Positions 13,141-24,739 of a stretch of DNA of 64,000 nt are shown here, piece after piece. The DNA lies in contig JABMCL010003107.1 in assembly GCA_018857735.1 (NCBI GenBank), forward strand, positions 186,001-250,000, written 5' to 3'. Every line of letters starts with the position of its first letter. Within the stretch, counting starts at the first letter, position 1. Both the position numbers and the translations under genes were made by a program. Source of the DNA: Alviniconcha marisindica. Lineage: Eukaryota; Mollusca; Gastropoda; Provannidae. Below the pieces are notes generated by a model that had not been told where the DNA came from, did not search any database, and worked only from the letters and a program-made list of their open reading frames with translations.

Positions 13141-14290
13141 CAAGTCAAAGCTTTATTTGTTTTACAATGAGGGATGGGAAGGAAAAAAAGTCGAAGGCCA
13201 AATATTTTTACACAGTTTGCACTGACATGGAAACCGAATTAGAGATTTGGATGTACAGACATCTGTTCACTTTCTGTAACTACAGCAGTTTCACATGGTG
13301 ACCCATGCTACGTCCGCTATATTGTCCGTACTGTGGTCTGACACGATCACCTTGTTGTCAGAACACACTTCTGTCAGCCTAGGAAAGCTCACACTGTGTT
13401 GAGGACGAACTCTGATTCATCCATAACAACCTCCAACTGCTCCTTGAACTTGGGTTTGATCGGTGGATTGTTCCAGCTGTAGAGTGTAGAGCAGAGTGCA
13501 GTCGTGGAGTGGTCTTGCTTTACAAACCAGCACTTCTTGCCAGTCCACTTACAGTTTCAGTCAAGAGTAAGTCACACATGAGGTGCCGTTTGTTATCAAA
13601 ACTAGTTCAAACACATCTGTTGATGTGCAGATTCCTGTCTGGGTGTTTCAGATTTCGTTGAGGTCACTCTGTCAACTGCCTGACGTAGTCTCGTATCTCT
13701 TCTACGTTGTATCCTTTACAAGGTCTGTGCTTTCTTTTTCAATGTATCCCACATGGCCAGCCGATGGTGTACAGACCAACACATGGCATTGAACTCAGGG
13801 TCAGGCTCAGGCAATTTTAGAAAACAATTGTTTGCTTAGTTCTCCCAGGTTTCACGTGCATTTGTCTCACACTCAATGTGTGCACTGTCAGCGAGTTGTT
13901 TTCCAGCTGGCCTACTGTCAACGTCACTTCATCTGGCAGGTGGTGTTGGCATAAATAAAGGTATCAAGCAGTCAGAAGTATCTAAAACATTTGCCTGATC
14001 AGCTCTTGCTTTCTGTCTCTTCTCTGCTCTCTTACGATCTCTTCGTACCTGGCTGGGTGGCTTCTTCCTGAATGTGACTTGTGAGCGGCCAAGTTGAGAA
14101 GTTGTAATGGTGGCTGGGTCAGTGGGTGAAGACCTCAACACAACTATGGTGGCAGTCGTGTCTCCAACTACTTTCCAAGAAGTCAGGGCTTGTTCTTGAA
14201 GCAGGTCGGTCAGGACTCCTTTCACTGCTACTGGTAGGCCAGAAACAGGCATGTTGACGCCAATTAACCATCTTTGGGAAACTTCCAAAT
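13140..14290 (-). pseudogene. Unidentified repeat-like ORF region
   Basis: The longest open part (13929-14288, 119 codons) reads SGLPVAVKGVLTDLLQEQAL, TTATIVVLRSSPT and then a basic stretch KPPSQVRRDRKRAEKRQKAR. A basic tail after a compact alpha/beta-like segment suggests a nucleic-acid-binding protein of a retroelement, but I cannot name it. Downstream on the minus strand (13400-13900) coding-like strings with stops continue (NNPPIKPKFKEQLEVVMDES). CTTTATTTG at about 13151 may mark the 3' end. Confidence 0.4.
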
Positions 14291-14309
14291 GAGAGACAAT
14301 TTTTTTCTA

Positions 14310-14346
<37 letters not shown>

Positions 14347-16857
14347 CAGAGAGGGAGAAAGATGGAGAGAGGGAGGGAGGAAGACAATGAGAGAGAGACT
14401 GATTCGGCGCAGGCGCTCAGGGCCTCGTTCTGTTTCAGATTACGCCTAACTAACAAGAGTGCAAGATTACAGTCACAGTGAAAAACAAAGTTGCTAAGCA
14501 AAGATGAATATTTTTTAGAAATCTGAGAGTTTAAGTGCATGCTGAGGCACCAGAGAATCTAGTAGAACTCTGTTATCCAGGTCTGCATCTTAAATGGATG
14601 TCAAGGAGTTCACACCCAGCTTGCCTTGGCAGGCAGGAAGCAGCTTTGCTTTTTATTATGCCTGAAAGCCAAGTTTCTCATATGCAAATTGGTGAAAACC
14701 TTTTGACTCTGTGCCCTCCATTTTTTTGATTGTCTGAAAATGTCACTTTTAAACTTTATGCTTGAAGCACTTTCATACCCTGTCGTACATCGTCAATGAA
14801 CCTTCAGGCTAAATCTGTCCGGAAGGAGGTCCAGTACTTTTCTTTCTGTATTGTTGGCAGTCTCTGATTTCTGCTGTGGTTCCATGTGGCAACTGAAAGA
14901 GGGAGGTGGGAGAGTTCAGAGTCCAGAGGTGTAGCAGTAAAAATGATGAGAGAAAAATAAAGGGGGGGGGGGGGGGGGGGGGGCTTCAGTACAGTTGCAG
15001 GCAGTCAACAAGAGAATGTTGGAGCAACTAGTGCAGTTGCAGGTGTGGGAGAAGGGTTCAATAACAAAAAAAGTTGCATGAAGGTAAATACAGGACTGGA
15101 CAAAGGGGTCCAGTTTTCTTCCAGCTGTGGGAGAGATGGGGTCACCATGGGCCACAAGGCACAATGGGTCACAGTATTTTTACCCTCCAAGCACCATTTT
15201 TTGTTGCTTCCTTTCTGTAAGGACTGATGATTTTTTATTGATTTTTTATCATTATTCTCTCTTTTAACATTGTGGGACATTGTATCACTGAAATACAAGT
15301 TCAGGGAGAGAGGGTGGGAACTGAATGAACTGTTTGGCTGTTTACAACTGAATTTTTTTTTTTTTTAAATAAACAGAAGCAAAATACACAGGCTGCAAAT
15401 ACGTTTATTTGTGAGGCTAATAAATACCTATCCTAGAAAACATTATGTGGACAAAATAAAGTTGGGACAATGTCAGATTGATCTAATTCTCCAAACTGAA
15501 TCAGAATCTGCATGGGGCAGGCTGTGGCTGCTGCTTTGGAGTTTTGATTCCCAAGGAATGCTTTTGACACAGTGCAAATCCTTGAAGAAGCTGCATTTCT
15601 TACAGTCACAAAAGGCAACAGAACATCTAAATCCATCAAACTGTATGAATCACAGTTACATCATACTGTCATTCACAAAGGTGTGGTTATTTATGTTGTA
15701 ATAGCAGTTGTTCTTGTTTACTTTGCTGCTGCTCTATTATCCGAGCTGTGGGTATGTGTAGTAATTTATTCTTATTTTTCAGCAATAGAAGGTGAAAAGG
15801 TATGAGAAAAACAAGTCTGGGACAAGTGGATGAAGATGCTGCCAAATGAGTCCTTAATGCTGTTATGGCAGGTGAGACAATTTGTTGAGCAACATATCCT
15901 GTTGGAATTCCAAGGGTGACCCTCAGGCATGCTGTGGTGAAAAAAATGATGCCCAGTCTCTGAAAGAACATGTCACTGAGGACAAAACAAATGTAAGCAT
16001 GAAAAGTGAAAACCTTCTGGTGTGATCACATGGGCCACCTATTCACAAACATGACTGCTTTGTTTGTCCACTGACTGCTTTGTTTGTCCACTAAACCAAG
16101 TACGCACATGGAATTGAAGCGGTCAGTATTATACCATAAAGGTTGCGAGTATTATACCATAAAGGTTGACTGGTTCTTGAAAATTAAAGCCCAGTTAAGC
16201 ATTTTATCTTCACACATTTTGGCACAGATTCACAACCCAATTTAAGCAATATTCTGTGAAACATGGGAAATTCCGATCAGTGAATCAGCTGGTGACGTAG
16301 AAGCTTGTTTGCAAAGGGCACCGTGTTCATGGTGTTTTGGAGTTCTAAAAGTTGATTAAGTTGAAAAAATAACAGAATTTTCAACATGTGTCCCATTTTT
16401 GCACGAAGATGGTGGAGTGGTGCTTCATTACAAATGAGGAAATTCATTTTTATTATAGATATTCTGGGCAATGGATTATAATGCAACAAAGAAAACATGT
16501 TTTGAGAGGAGGGTATGATGAGACTGACCCAGCTGATGTCAAATGGTAGTGACAGTGACTATTCAGAAGAAAATGTTCAGGAGGAGATTGAACCCAGTAA
16601 ATAGAGGGGTATGGTTGTGGAATGAAAACATTGATGTGGTAGTGGTTGTGATGGTGGTAGGGGGTGAAGACAACAAGCACAAGGTGCCATTAAAGAACAA
16701 ACCTAAGGCAATTAATGAATTATACTGTTACATTTCTGATCCTTCTGTGTGATTCTGTTTCAAATTAAGTGTTGTAATCCTAAAAAAAAAGTGAACACGA
16801 TGGAAAGTGCTGGGAGTCAAAAGTTTAACTACAAAGGTTATTTCTGGACTACAAAGG
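14291..16857. other. Non-coding sequence with short tandem duplications
   Basis: This holds GT/GA microsatellites (14311-14400), a run of about 21 G (14963-14983), and small local duplications such as GACTGCTTTGTTTGTCCACT at 16052-16092 and a 22 bp unit ending TACCATAAAGGTTG at about 16120-16168. No gene is supported. Confidence 0.6.
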
Positions 16858-17253
16858 TTATTTCTGGACAAAATATAATCAAATCACAAGTAAAAGTCAA
16901 AATCACTGTTCGTTTCACACTTCAGTTTGGTTAGAGAGGATTGGGGCAAAACAAAGGCAGAATTCCTGGAAGTAGGCAGCAAGCATGCCAGACTTTATTC
17001 TGACCCTATGATTTAACAAGGGTTGCCACCTTGAGTGGCGAAATACTGCCCATTGTTATTTCTGGACAAAATATAATCAAATCACAAGTAAAAGTCAAAA
17101 TCACTGTTCATTTCACACTTCAGTTTGGTTAGAGAGGATTGGGGCAAAACAAAGGCAGAATTCCTGGAAGTAGGCAGCAAGCATGCCAGACTTTATCCTG
17201 ACCCCATGATTTAACAAGGGTTGCCACCTTGAGTGGCAAAATACTGCCCATTG
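16858..17253. repeat. 198 bp tandem duplication (two near-identical copies)
   Basis: The segment starting TTATTTCTGGACAAAATATA at 16858 is repeated head-to-tail at 17056, ending at CTGCCCATTG in both. The copies differ at only a few positions, so the duplication is recent. An 18 bp unit (ACTACAAAGGTTATTTCTGG) is also doubled just before it. Confidence 0.92.
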
Positions 17254-17329
17254 TGTGCCTAAATACTACTATATTACTGTAAGTTACTAAGTCCACTTTG
17301 CATTTTGGTCTGGTTACACATCAACACAC

Positions 17330-17850
17330 CCAGTTTGATATTAAAGCGATCAGTGATACATGAAATATAAGACTGACATTCAGTCTTGTCTTGAATATTT
17401 GATGTCAGACTAAGAGTGGATGCAAAAAGATCAGCAGTTCAGAAGATATACTAAAATGGGGCATATTTTGAGCATACAAGTCTTCATCTTGACCTTTAAA
17501 ACAACCTTTTCGTGTGGCACTCTGGGTCATGATACATCACCATACCAAGTTTGGTTGCAAAAGGTTCAAGAGTTCAGACATTAATTGAAATTTAAAACCT
17601 TTGCTGTGAACTTGAACTTGAATGCAGTAATCCAATATTTTCACTGGACATTTTGGCTCAGAATGATCTACCACCAAGCTGAGTTTGGTTGAATTAAAAA
17701 TATTTTTTTTAGAAGATGTAGTCAGAAAAGTCATATTTTGACTTTGATCTTACTGTAACCTTGAAGATAGTGACCCATTTTTATCTGCATTGCTCACAAT
17801 ATCAAGTTTGGTTTCTAAAGGTTAAGCAGTTTAGAAGATATCTTTTGGAC
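17330..17850. repeat. Satellite array (TGACCTTGA family), about three monomers
   Basis: Diverged monomers of about 150-180 bp contain GTTTGGTTGCAAAAGGTTCA, CAGAAGATAT, CATATTTTGA and a (T)GACCTTGA-type core. The same family occurs at 21320-22480, 43565-43700, 53140-53285, 58040-59170 and 63754-64000. Confidence 0.8.
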
Positions 17851-17959
17851 CAAACCCAGACACATTGATGCAGAGACACCAGTGGATAAAAGGAAAACTT
17901 TCAAGAACTCTGGGTTCTCAGCATAGAGGATCTTCATTTCTGTGCCCACTGGAGGCAGC

Positions 17960-18230
17960 GTGGACATGTAGGCTATACAGGAAGCAGTGAATGCACCGAG
18001 CACATATAGGCTATATAGGAAGCAGTGAATGCACTGAGCACATATAGGCTATATAGGAAGCAGTGAATGCACAGAGCCACCACAGGAAGGTAGTGTGGAC
18101 AAGCAGGCTATGCAGGAAGTTGTGAATGCACTGAGCCACCACACAAGTAGGCTATACACAATGCAGTGAATGTACTGAGCCACCACACAAGTAGGCTATA
18201 CACAATGCAGTGAATGTACTGAGCCAAGCA
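17960..18230. repeat. Minisatellite downstream of the calpain gene
   Basis: Six to seven imperfect units of about 38-50 bp carry GGCTATA, AGGAAGCAGTGAATGCAC and TGAGCCACCACA. The array begins about 100 bp beyond the candidate polyadenylation signal, so it is probably not in the mRNA. Confidence 0.85.
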
Positions 18231-18326
18231 AGATGAAACATAGCCAAGATGAACATGTTTAAATTGGTTTGAGTACCTTGAGTCCTTCTTTTGCCTCATC
18301 TACTATAACAGTGAAATGATGAATTG

Positions 18327-18332
18327 TTTATT
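18327..18332 (-). terminator. Candidate polyadenylation signal of the calpain gene
   Basis: AATAAA on the minus strand, about 195 bp past the calpain stop codon, is the first canonical signal in the 3' flank. A longer 3' UTR with a later signal cannot be excluded. Confidence 0.45.
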
Positions 18333-18527
18333 CTCACTACAAGTCATTACCTCAGTGCTACCTGACTCTGAGGTGCTCAAAGAACACCCAAAAGATGCAA
18401 CTGAAAGTAGCTGGTAAATACTGAAAAACACAACTGGGATTTGGAACTGTGTCAGCCAGCCCAATTGTCACTGCATGAAGTGTGTACTTTTTTACTTTGA
18501 CTGTGAGGAAGATTTGCAGTACTGTCA

Positions 18528-18722
18528 CTAGACCTCTGCCATGTTGGTTGTGTGTTTGACAGTAAGCCAGATGAAGCCGGAGTGCTCTTCCTTGCCATCA
18601 CTGTTCACTTTGGTGAGTGAATAACGCCTAATGACGTTACCACCAGTGTACTCGTCAGCACGTGTCATGGGCAGTGTCAAAGATCCCAGGTGGTAGTCAT
18701 TCAGTATGTTAGAATCCCAAAC
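18528..18722 (-). CDS. Calpain terminal exon w9: end of C2 domain and stop
   Basis: This exon has 195 bp including TAG at 18528-18530: 64 codons running VWDSNILNDYHLGSLT to TVKHTTNMAEV. VWDSN and HLGS are the C2 strand motifs expected after FYRKKP, and the short hydrophobic C-terminus resembles that of other calpain-5 proteins. The acceptor is TTCTTTCCAG|GTT. A SINE tail ends only about 25 bp upstream of it. Confidence 0.93.
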   Translation of the reverse strand, partial: VWDSNILNDYHLGSLTLPMTRADEYTGGNVIRRYSLTKVNSDGKEEHSGFIWLTVKHTTNMAEV

Positions 18723-18746
18723 CTGGAAAGAAAGACAACCACACTG

Positions 18747-19222
18747 ATGTGATGATGATGATGATGACTGCTTTTTATATAGCGCTATTCTCCGCTCTCA
18801 AGCAGACTCACTGTGCTCACGTGTGATTCTACATAAGTGAATAGCTTTTTATAGTGTGTTTTTGAATATCCACCGAAGTGGTGTACTTATAGCGCTGGCA
18901 TGGCTGATGCCACATGAATCTGCTGCCATCTCGGCGCGTTCAGTGTACACCATACAACCATGCACCATGTCACTTCATGCAAAGCCACATACGTAAGGTG
19001 TATGCATGTTTAGCTGTAACCTGCCACCTGCACTTTTGGCAGAATGACCGGGATCTTTTACGTGCTACTGTGGTAACACAGGGAACGGATGCCGAAATAA
19101 GAGTCAGCACAGAAAGTCGACCCTGGAGAAGAAAATTCTCCTGCCGCTCCAGCAGGAATTCAAACCCGCGACCTTTCAATCACGAGTCCGGCGCTCTAAC
19201 CACTGAGCTATCCCTGTCCCCC
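18747..19222 (-). mobile_element. tRNA-derived SINE, full-length copy, in the last calpain intron
   Basis: This is the best complete copy of the family, about 460-475 bp. The tRNA-like head on the minus strand carries A box TAGCTCAGTGG (19200-19210) and B-box-like GGTTTGAATTC (19156-19166). The body includes GGTCGACTTTCTGTGCTGAC and GTAACACAG blocks. The 3' end GCGCTATATAAAAAGC is followed by an (ATC)n tail. The loop between the boxes reads CTCGTGA here and CTCATGA in the 31 kb copy, so the parent tRNA is uncertain. It lies in the sense direction of the calpain gene and ends about 25 bp before the exon w9 acceptor. Confidence 0.9.
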
Positions 19223-19261
19223 ATATTTCCGTAGCAACAGGGGTTCAGAGTCAGCCAAACT

Positions 19262-20613
19262 TCCTGATTTTTATCATGGTAATACATTGGATATGTTAGC
19301 ATATGCAGAGGCCCCCCAAAATATTTTTAATTGGTCTTTATGTGGTGAATCATAACTATCTTCATCACAAAATGCTGGCATGTTGCTGTATAAGAACAAA
19401 AATTGAGTAACTTCACTGTGTTTCTATTAAGTTCTAATGCAAAAAAGAAAACATGTAATACTCTGTTAAAGCAAAATGATTAACATTTGATGAAAATGGA
19501 GGGTGGGGGGGTAGGGGGGGATTTATTAATATTATTAAGTTATTAATACTAAGTCTAGCTTGGTGCAGAATAAGCAGTGAAAGACACACAGACTGTATTT
19601 CATCGGACCACTCTGTGTCAGATCCATAGGAAATGAAGTAATCCGTGATCAGACTACTTAATTCATGTTGATCTGTGGCTGGTAAATTCCCCGATTTGCA
19701 AGTATTCAGCAGAGAAGCGAGTCATCATTCCATTGCGAGAATGAAATAATGACAGGAGGGAGCGAGGTTATTTCCCCTAGTCATTTTTTCAGCCTATCGG
19801 AGGGCAAGTACTTTGTTCAGTGCTATGAGAATGAGTGCTGGTATCTCTGATTGGTCGACATTCAAAGTTTGTGTAGCTTACGTTTGGTTTATCTGGGAGG
19901 ACTGACCTAGTTTAATCTTATCTTGACACGTTCAGCGGGAAGGTTCTCACAAAAAGCTTTCCAATGGTGTACTACATGCTGGGGTACTGTAGGGGGGAAA
20001 ATATGTTTTATTCGGCCAAATGTCGGTCATTCCACGTAAACATTAGCATCTTTTATTGCAGGTAGGATAGTTTAAACCCACTTTTTAACCATTTAATGCT
20101 ATCTCTAAACCAAAATACCATAACTACATGATGGTTTAAGGTCTAAAGAATGTAATTCTGCAAAAAAGTGAAAATCACCCGAATTGACCCCCAGTGGCTA
20201 TTTCTGTGTCTAGGGCCGATCGGCTGCTGCGACTTAGCATTGAATTGGTGGGAGCGGGTCACAAATAATACTGGCAGCTTATCTAGTTATCAAGGTGACC
20301 TGTGTCCTGAATTATCAGTACTCCCACCTTTGCTCATCTCACATATCCTGCTGTTCATAAAAATAAAATAAAATGTCATGCAATTCTACGCAAACTTCCA
20401 CTTCCAAAGGGAAATATTTGTTTAGTTCCCAAATTAAATGGTTTTTACCCAAGACCATGTTTTAAAAAATTGTTGTGAATCAATGCTTGGCAGCAAGCAT
20501 TATCACTTATCAATTTGGGAATATACTAATTAGAATAAGTATGTAACTGGTCTTTAACAGACCTTAATAATTGGTCTCTAATAATGCAACTGGCCAGCCA
20601 AGCAGTTGATTTG
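19262..20613. other. Intronic sequence, nothing recognised
   Basis: Intron 8 of the calpain gene. AT-rich, with a short G-rich stretch at 19500-19519. I see no coding or structured element here. Confidence 0.5.
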
Positions 20614-21319
20614 CATATGGGTCATTCTCCTAAAAAACTGGTCAAAACTGTGACATAGAGGGTAAAAATTCAAAGTGTGAATTTTTTTATGTTATTATTT
20701 TTAAATGAAAGCTTGACATCTCTTGTGTATGTAAACATATGACAGGAACTTGGTTAATTGTGCAACATGTTACATCATCAGTCAGTGTCTCGCATGTTAC
20801 AAAAGACCCCTGAAATGCATGAATAGAGTTGGCTCAGAGGCCAGTTTGACTCTTGCCTTTTTTATTATACAATTTTTCCAAATTAATGAAGGAATATCTG
20901 TCACTTCTGACATTTTTTTAATGTTTTTTTGTTTTTTTGTTTTTTTACTATCCTGCCTCTTTAATGATTTTGGTTTAATATGTCTTCTTCGATGAACAGA
21001 CATGCACAGTTCTTTTCCTTAGTTTTTTCTTTTCTTTTTTCTCCAAAATAAGTTGGAGGAAGTATGTTGATGTTTTGCACTAACTTGTTCTGAACCTTAT
21101 ATATATATATAATATACATGTCAGAGGGATATTTGTTTCTTGCTTTCTAAAGTTGATAACCAATCGCACTTAATTAGTAATCTGTCTCACATGTTATGTC
21201 AACATCATCATAAGTGCAAATGGATATAAGAATCACACACTTGAACCATTGACCAAAAAACTTAATAAACAAGTATATTCATTACAAAAACAATGTTCTT
21301 TCCACATTTTCTTGATTGG

Positions 21320-22480
21320 AACCAGTATTGATCCCTGCTTTAGATAATGGCATGGCTAAGAGTGGCAGCAATCTAGTCCACAGTCACCCAAGCTATTTTC
21401 GTTCTCATGCCCTGTGTAAAAACAAGAAAATCTTTTCACATGTCTTATCCCATTTTGTGGTGATGTACCATAAAACTAATTTGGATTGCAAAAGTTTCAG
21501 TATTTCTGAAGATCTAGTAGAAACAACTGTGGCTTTGACCTTGAACATAGCAAAATTATATTGCTGAATGGTACTCTGGCTGATGATGATGCGTTACCAT
21601 ACCGGGATATCGGGATAGCCAAGAGTGGCAGCAATCTAGTCCAGTCACCCAAGCCATATTCTCTGTCTCATGCCCCGTGTAAAAGCAAAAAAATCTTTTC
21701 ACGGTGTCTTACCTTGTCTTGTGATGATGTACCACCAAACTAATCTGGATTGCAAAAGTTTCAGTATTTCTGAAGATCTAGTAGAAACGATTGTGGCAAA
21801 ATATAGCAAAATTATATTGCTGAATGGTACTCTGGCTGATGATGATGCGTTACCATACTAAATTTGATTGATCAGAGATATTGTTTGGGCAAACATTCAC
21901 TGAAGTGCAGAACCTTCACTGTGACCTTGACCTTGAATACAGCAAAGCAACCTTTTCAAAGACACTCCAGCTTATGAACATGCACTGTCAAACTAAGTTG
22001 GTCACCAAAAAATCAGCAGTTCAGAACATATAGAAATAGTCATGATTTCATTGTATGAACCCAAACTCAGTTATTGTGACCTTGACCTTGAAGACAGAAA
22101 TACTTTTTCACACATGACACTTTGGCTTATAATGATGTACCAACATACTGGGCTTGGTTACAAAAGGTTCAGCAAGTCATAAAATATCATCCAAACTAAC
22201 ATTAACTGAAGCGTTTAACCTTGGCTGTGATATTGACCTTGAACACAGCAATCCAGTATTTTCACTAGACACTTCTTTACTTATGATGATCTACCATCAA
22301 ATTGACTTTGGTTGCAAAAGACTCATTGGTTTAGAACTAATAAAAGATATAGCAGAAACCGACATATTTCAATTCTATAAGCCCACACTGTGACCTGACC
22401 TTTAAGATAGAATCGCATTTTTTGGCATGACATTCTGGCTCATGGTGGTGCACCACATTACCAAGTTTGGTTACAAAAGG
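21320..22480. repeat. Satellite array (TGACCTTGACCTTGAA family), 6-7 monomers
   Basis: Monomers of about 150-200 bp carry GTGACCTTGACCTTGAA, CTGGCTYATGATGATG, a CCATCAAACTAA block, TTTGGTTGCAAAAG and CAGAAGATAT. Two units of about 245 bp (21340-21590 and 21600-21860) are markedly more similar to each other (GTTTCAGTATTTCTGAAGAT), pointing to a recent local duplication. Confidence 0.88.
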
Positions 22481-22738
22481 TTGCATACAAACACTCAGCC
22501 GACTGGGAACAAATATTTGTCATGAGTGTTATATCTCTCACCTCTGAAGACACCACAGTGCTTTCCCTTTTGTAGTCAACTAATACAGGACACTCAGCGA
22601 AAAAAGAGATCAAATGTTGCTGCCACAAGTCAGCTGATGTGGACTCATATGTTAGGGTAGGTCGAAAGTCAATGGTACTAACAGAAATATTTCTTTTGTG
22701 TGCTCGCACGTTACACCATTTTAAGACACCACGTCAAC

Positions 22739-24000
22739 TGTCATTGGCGGAAGCTGCCACAAGTATCATTTTTGTTGTGACAAACTCACGTTTCTTGCAA
22801 CAAACACATGTTTGTCACGACAAAAGACGTGTTTTGTCGTGATAAAAGTGTGCTTGCTGCGATAATTTTGTTGTTGTGACAAAATTATGTGCTTTTTGTT
22901 GTGACAAAACCTTTGTCGCGACAAACAAGTGTTTGTTGTGACAAACGTTTTTGTTGCGACAAGCATACTTTTGTTGCGACACACACTTTCTCCCAAGCAG
23001 CCTTTTAGTTTTCTGGGCCAGCTAGCTATAAACAGCGTGGGGTATGCCAGGCAGCTATTTAGCTCTGTGCCAGCAGGAGTCTGACTCTCTTGCCTGTGGC
23101 AGTGCTTGGCGGGCAGTACACAGTACACACACAAATGCCCCTGTAACCCCATCCACCAGGATGGGGTTACAGGGGCATCTGTGTATGTTCAGGTCTTCAT
23201 TGCAATTAAAGAAGTTACTAAGATACCTGTGTAGAAACTGCAGATGTCAAACATAGCACTTTTGACACTTTAGTGTAATTTGTTCGGAAGAAAATACTAC
23301 TATTAGAGGAGTCAAAAGGCGCATGCATGGTTGAATCTTTACTTACTATTACATTGATGTTTGTTTACTAATAAGTACCAAACAGAAGTTTTTGCAGTCA
23401 AACTAAGAACAGCACTGTAAAGAACAACTACTACTAGACAGATATGCAAAGTGGTTTCAGAAAGTAAACTGAATTACCGTGGCTAGTTATGGTGATCTGG
23501 TAATCCACACCCTTCAGCACTGATAAGCCCAACTCAGCTACTCTACAGCATACCTATTGTGTACTGTTATATTCCTTACATTTTACTTCTGTAAACTTTG
23601 TCAACAAAACAACTGAAATAGAATTCAAAACATCACAGACGTACTGATCAAAAACACTGCTGAGTGCAAGCACAGGTATCCATTCCAAAAGAAGGCGTTG
23701 TGTGTCTGCCTGTGGGCAAGACCAAGTGGTAGGGATACTGGCACCAGGGTCTTATTTACAGCCCCTCCTGACCTGTCCGACAATTACTCCCTTGTTTGTC
23801 AGCATGCAATCTGAAGATCAGAGCCTGGAGAGTGCAAGGACCACTACACACCATCTGGGAAAAACTCTGGTCTTGATTTTTGAGGTCTGATAATTCCCTC
23901 AAGTGAAAAGAAAGGTAGGAAATTATGTCCCGTTAAAACTCAAACGTTTCAACTTTTGTCACGACAAAAATTATACTTGTGGCAGCTCCTGCCAATGATA
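22739..24000. mobile_element. Nested 1.26 kb TIR transposon with GTCAAC target duplication
   Basis: Inverted repeats of about 45 bp start TGTCATTGGCGGAAGCTGCC at the left and TATCATTGGCAGGAGCTGCC at the right, both continuing into ACAAGTAT and TTTTTGTYGTGACAAA. GTCAAC flanks both sides (22733-22738, 24001-24006). The paralogous copy of the host element at about 63520-63530 has a single GTCAAC and no insertion. No transposase is visible. A cluster of TTGTNGYGACAA palindromes fills 22780-22985. Confidence 0.85.
23128..23187. repeat. Hairpin-forming inverted repeat
   Basis: ATGCCCCTGTAACCCCATCC and its exact reverse complement are separated by a 4-base loop (ACCA). The arms then extend imperfectly. 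It lies inside the nested transposon. Confidence 0.93.
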
Positions 24001-24480
24001 GTCAACCACTCCTGAAGAAATGACTGTAATTTATTTTGGATCTACTCTCATGTCATCAAACAAGTATTAAAAATAAGGTGAAATGTGGATATCTACCAAG
24101 CAAATGAAACAAAGAAAGTTCTTTAGTTTCTGTTGTGAACAAGTCACAATATTGTAATATACGCTCAGAAGACACCATCGGTAACGTATGAGACACTGAT
24201 TATCTTTTCATTTTTTGGAGCTGTTAGTAGGAAGCAACACACAATAAATACGATTTGTATGTAAAAACTAGCCACCTTCTTTCTCATGAAATCTGTTTTT
24301 ATTCAATCATGAACGATTTCAAGGAAATATCTGCGATCAGCTAACCTTTCCTTAGCCATGTCACAAATGACAGCCATGAAAATGTTGCAATTTTTTACCA
24401 AAAAAGACTCACAGCCCAAGAAATAATGATGCATTCACATATTGTGCCATTTCCCTTATTTCTCCAAACACATTACGTCA

Positions 24481-24578
24481 GATAAACAAAAATTAAATGA
24501 AAACATGAAACTTTTAAAACTACTACTATATAGTAGTAGTTTTAAAAGTTTCATGTTTTCATTTAATTTTTGTTTATC
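24481..24578. repeat. 98 bp perfect palindrome without spacer
   Basis: Base 24481 pairs with 24578 inwards to the centre between 24529 and 24530 (TACTACTATA|TAGTAGTAGT) with no mismatch that I could find. It lies near the right end of the 4.0 kb TIR element. Confidence 0.93.
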
Positions 24579-24739
24579 AGGAAAGCGGCACCCTCTTTGG
24601 CCCAGTTTTCAGGAGAATGACCCATATGTATATAAATGTACACTTTAGTATTCAAACTGTTTGGTGAACAGACTGTGAAGAGAATATGAGAATCACTTTT
24701 CAAGAGTGAAAGAGAGAGACGGAGAGTTCCAAGTCATAC

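Larger units (their letters stand above)
20614..24628. mobile_element. 4.0 kb TIR element with internal satellite
   Basis: The left end CATATGGGTCATTCTCCTAA (20614) and the right end, whose reverse complement is CATATGGGTCATTCTCCTGA (ending 24628), form inverted repeats of about 30 bp. Inside are a satellite array (21320-22480), a nested TIR transposon (22739-24000) and a 98 bp palindrome (24481-24578). A second copy in opposite orientation starts at about 59585 and runs off the right edge. No transposase is visible, so it is non-autonomous. The architecture, terminal repeats around a roughly 160 bp satellite, resembles satellite-bearing mobile elements reported in bivalves such as pearl. Confidence 0.7.

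Noticed and set aside
19140..19222. tRNA gene on the minus strand
   Set aside because: A and B boxes are present but the anticodon stem does not pair and the sequence continues as a dispersed repeat of about 460 bp, so it is a SINE head.
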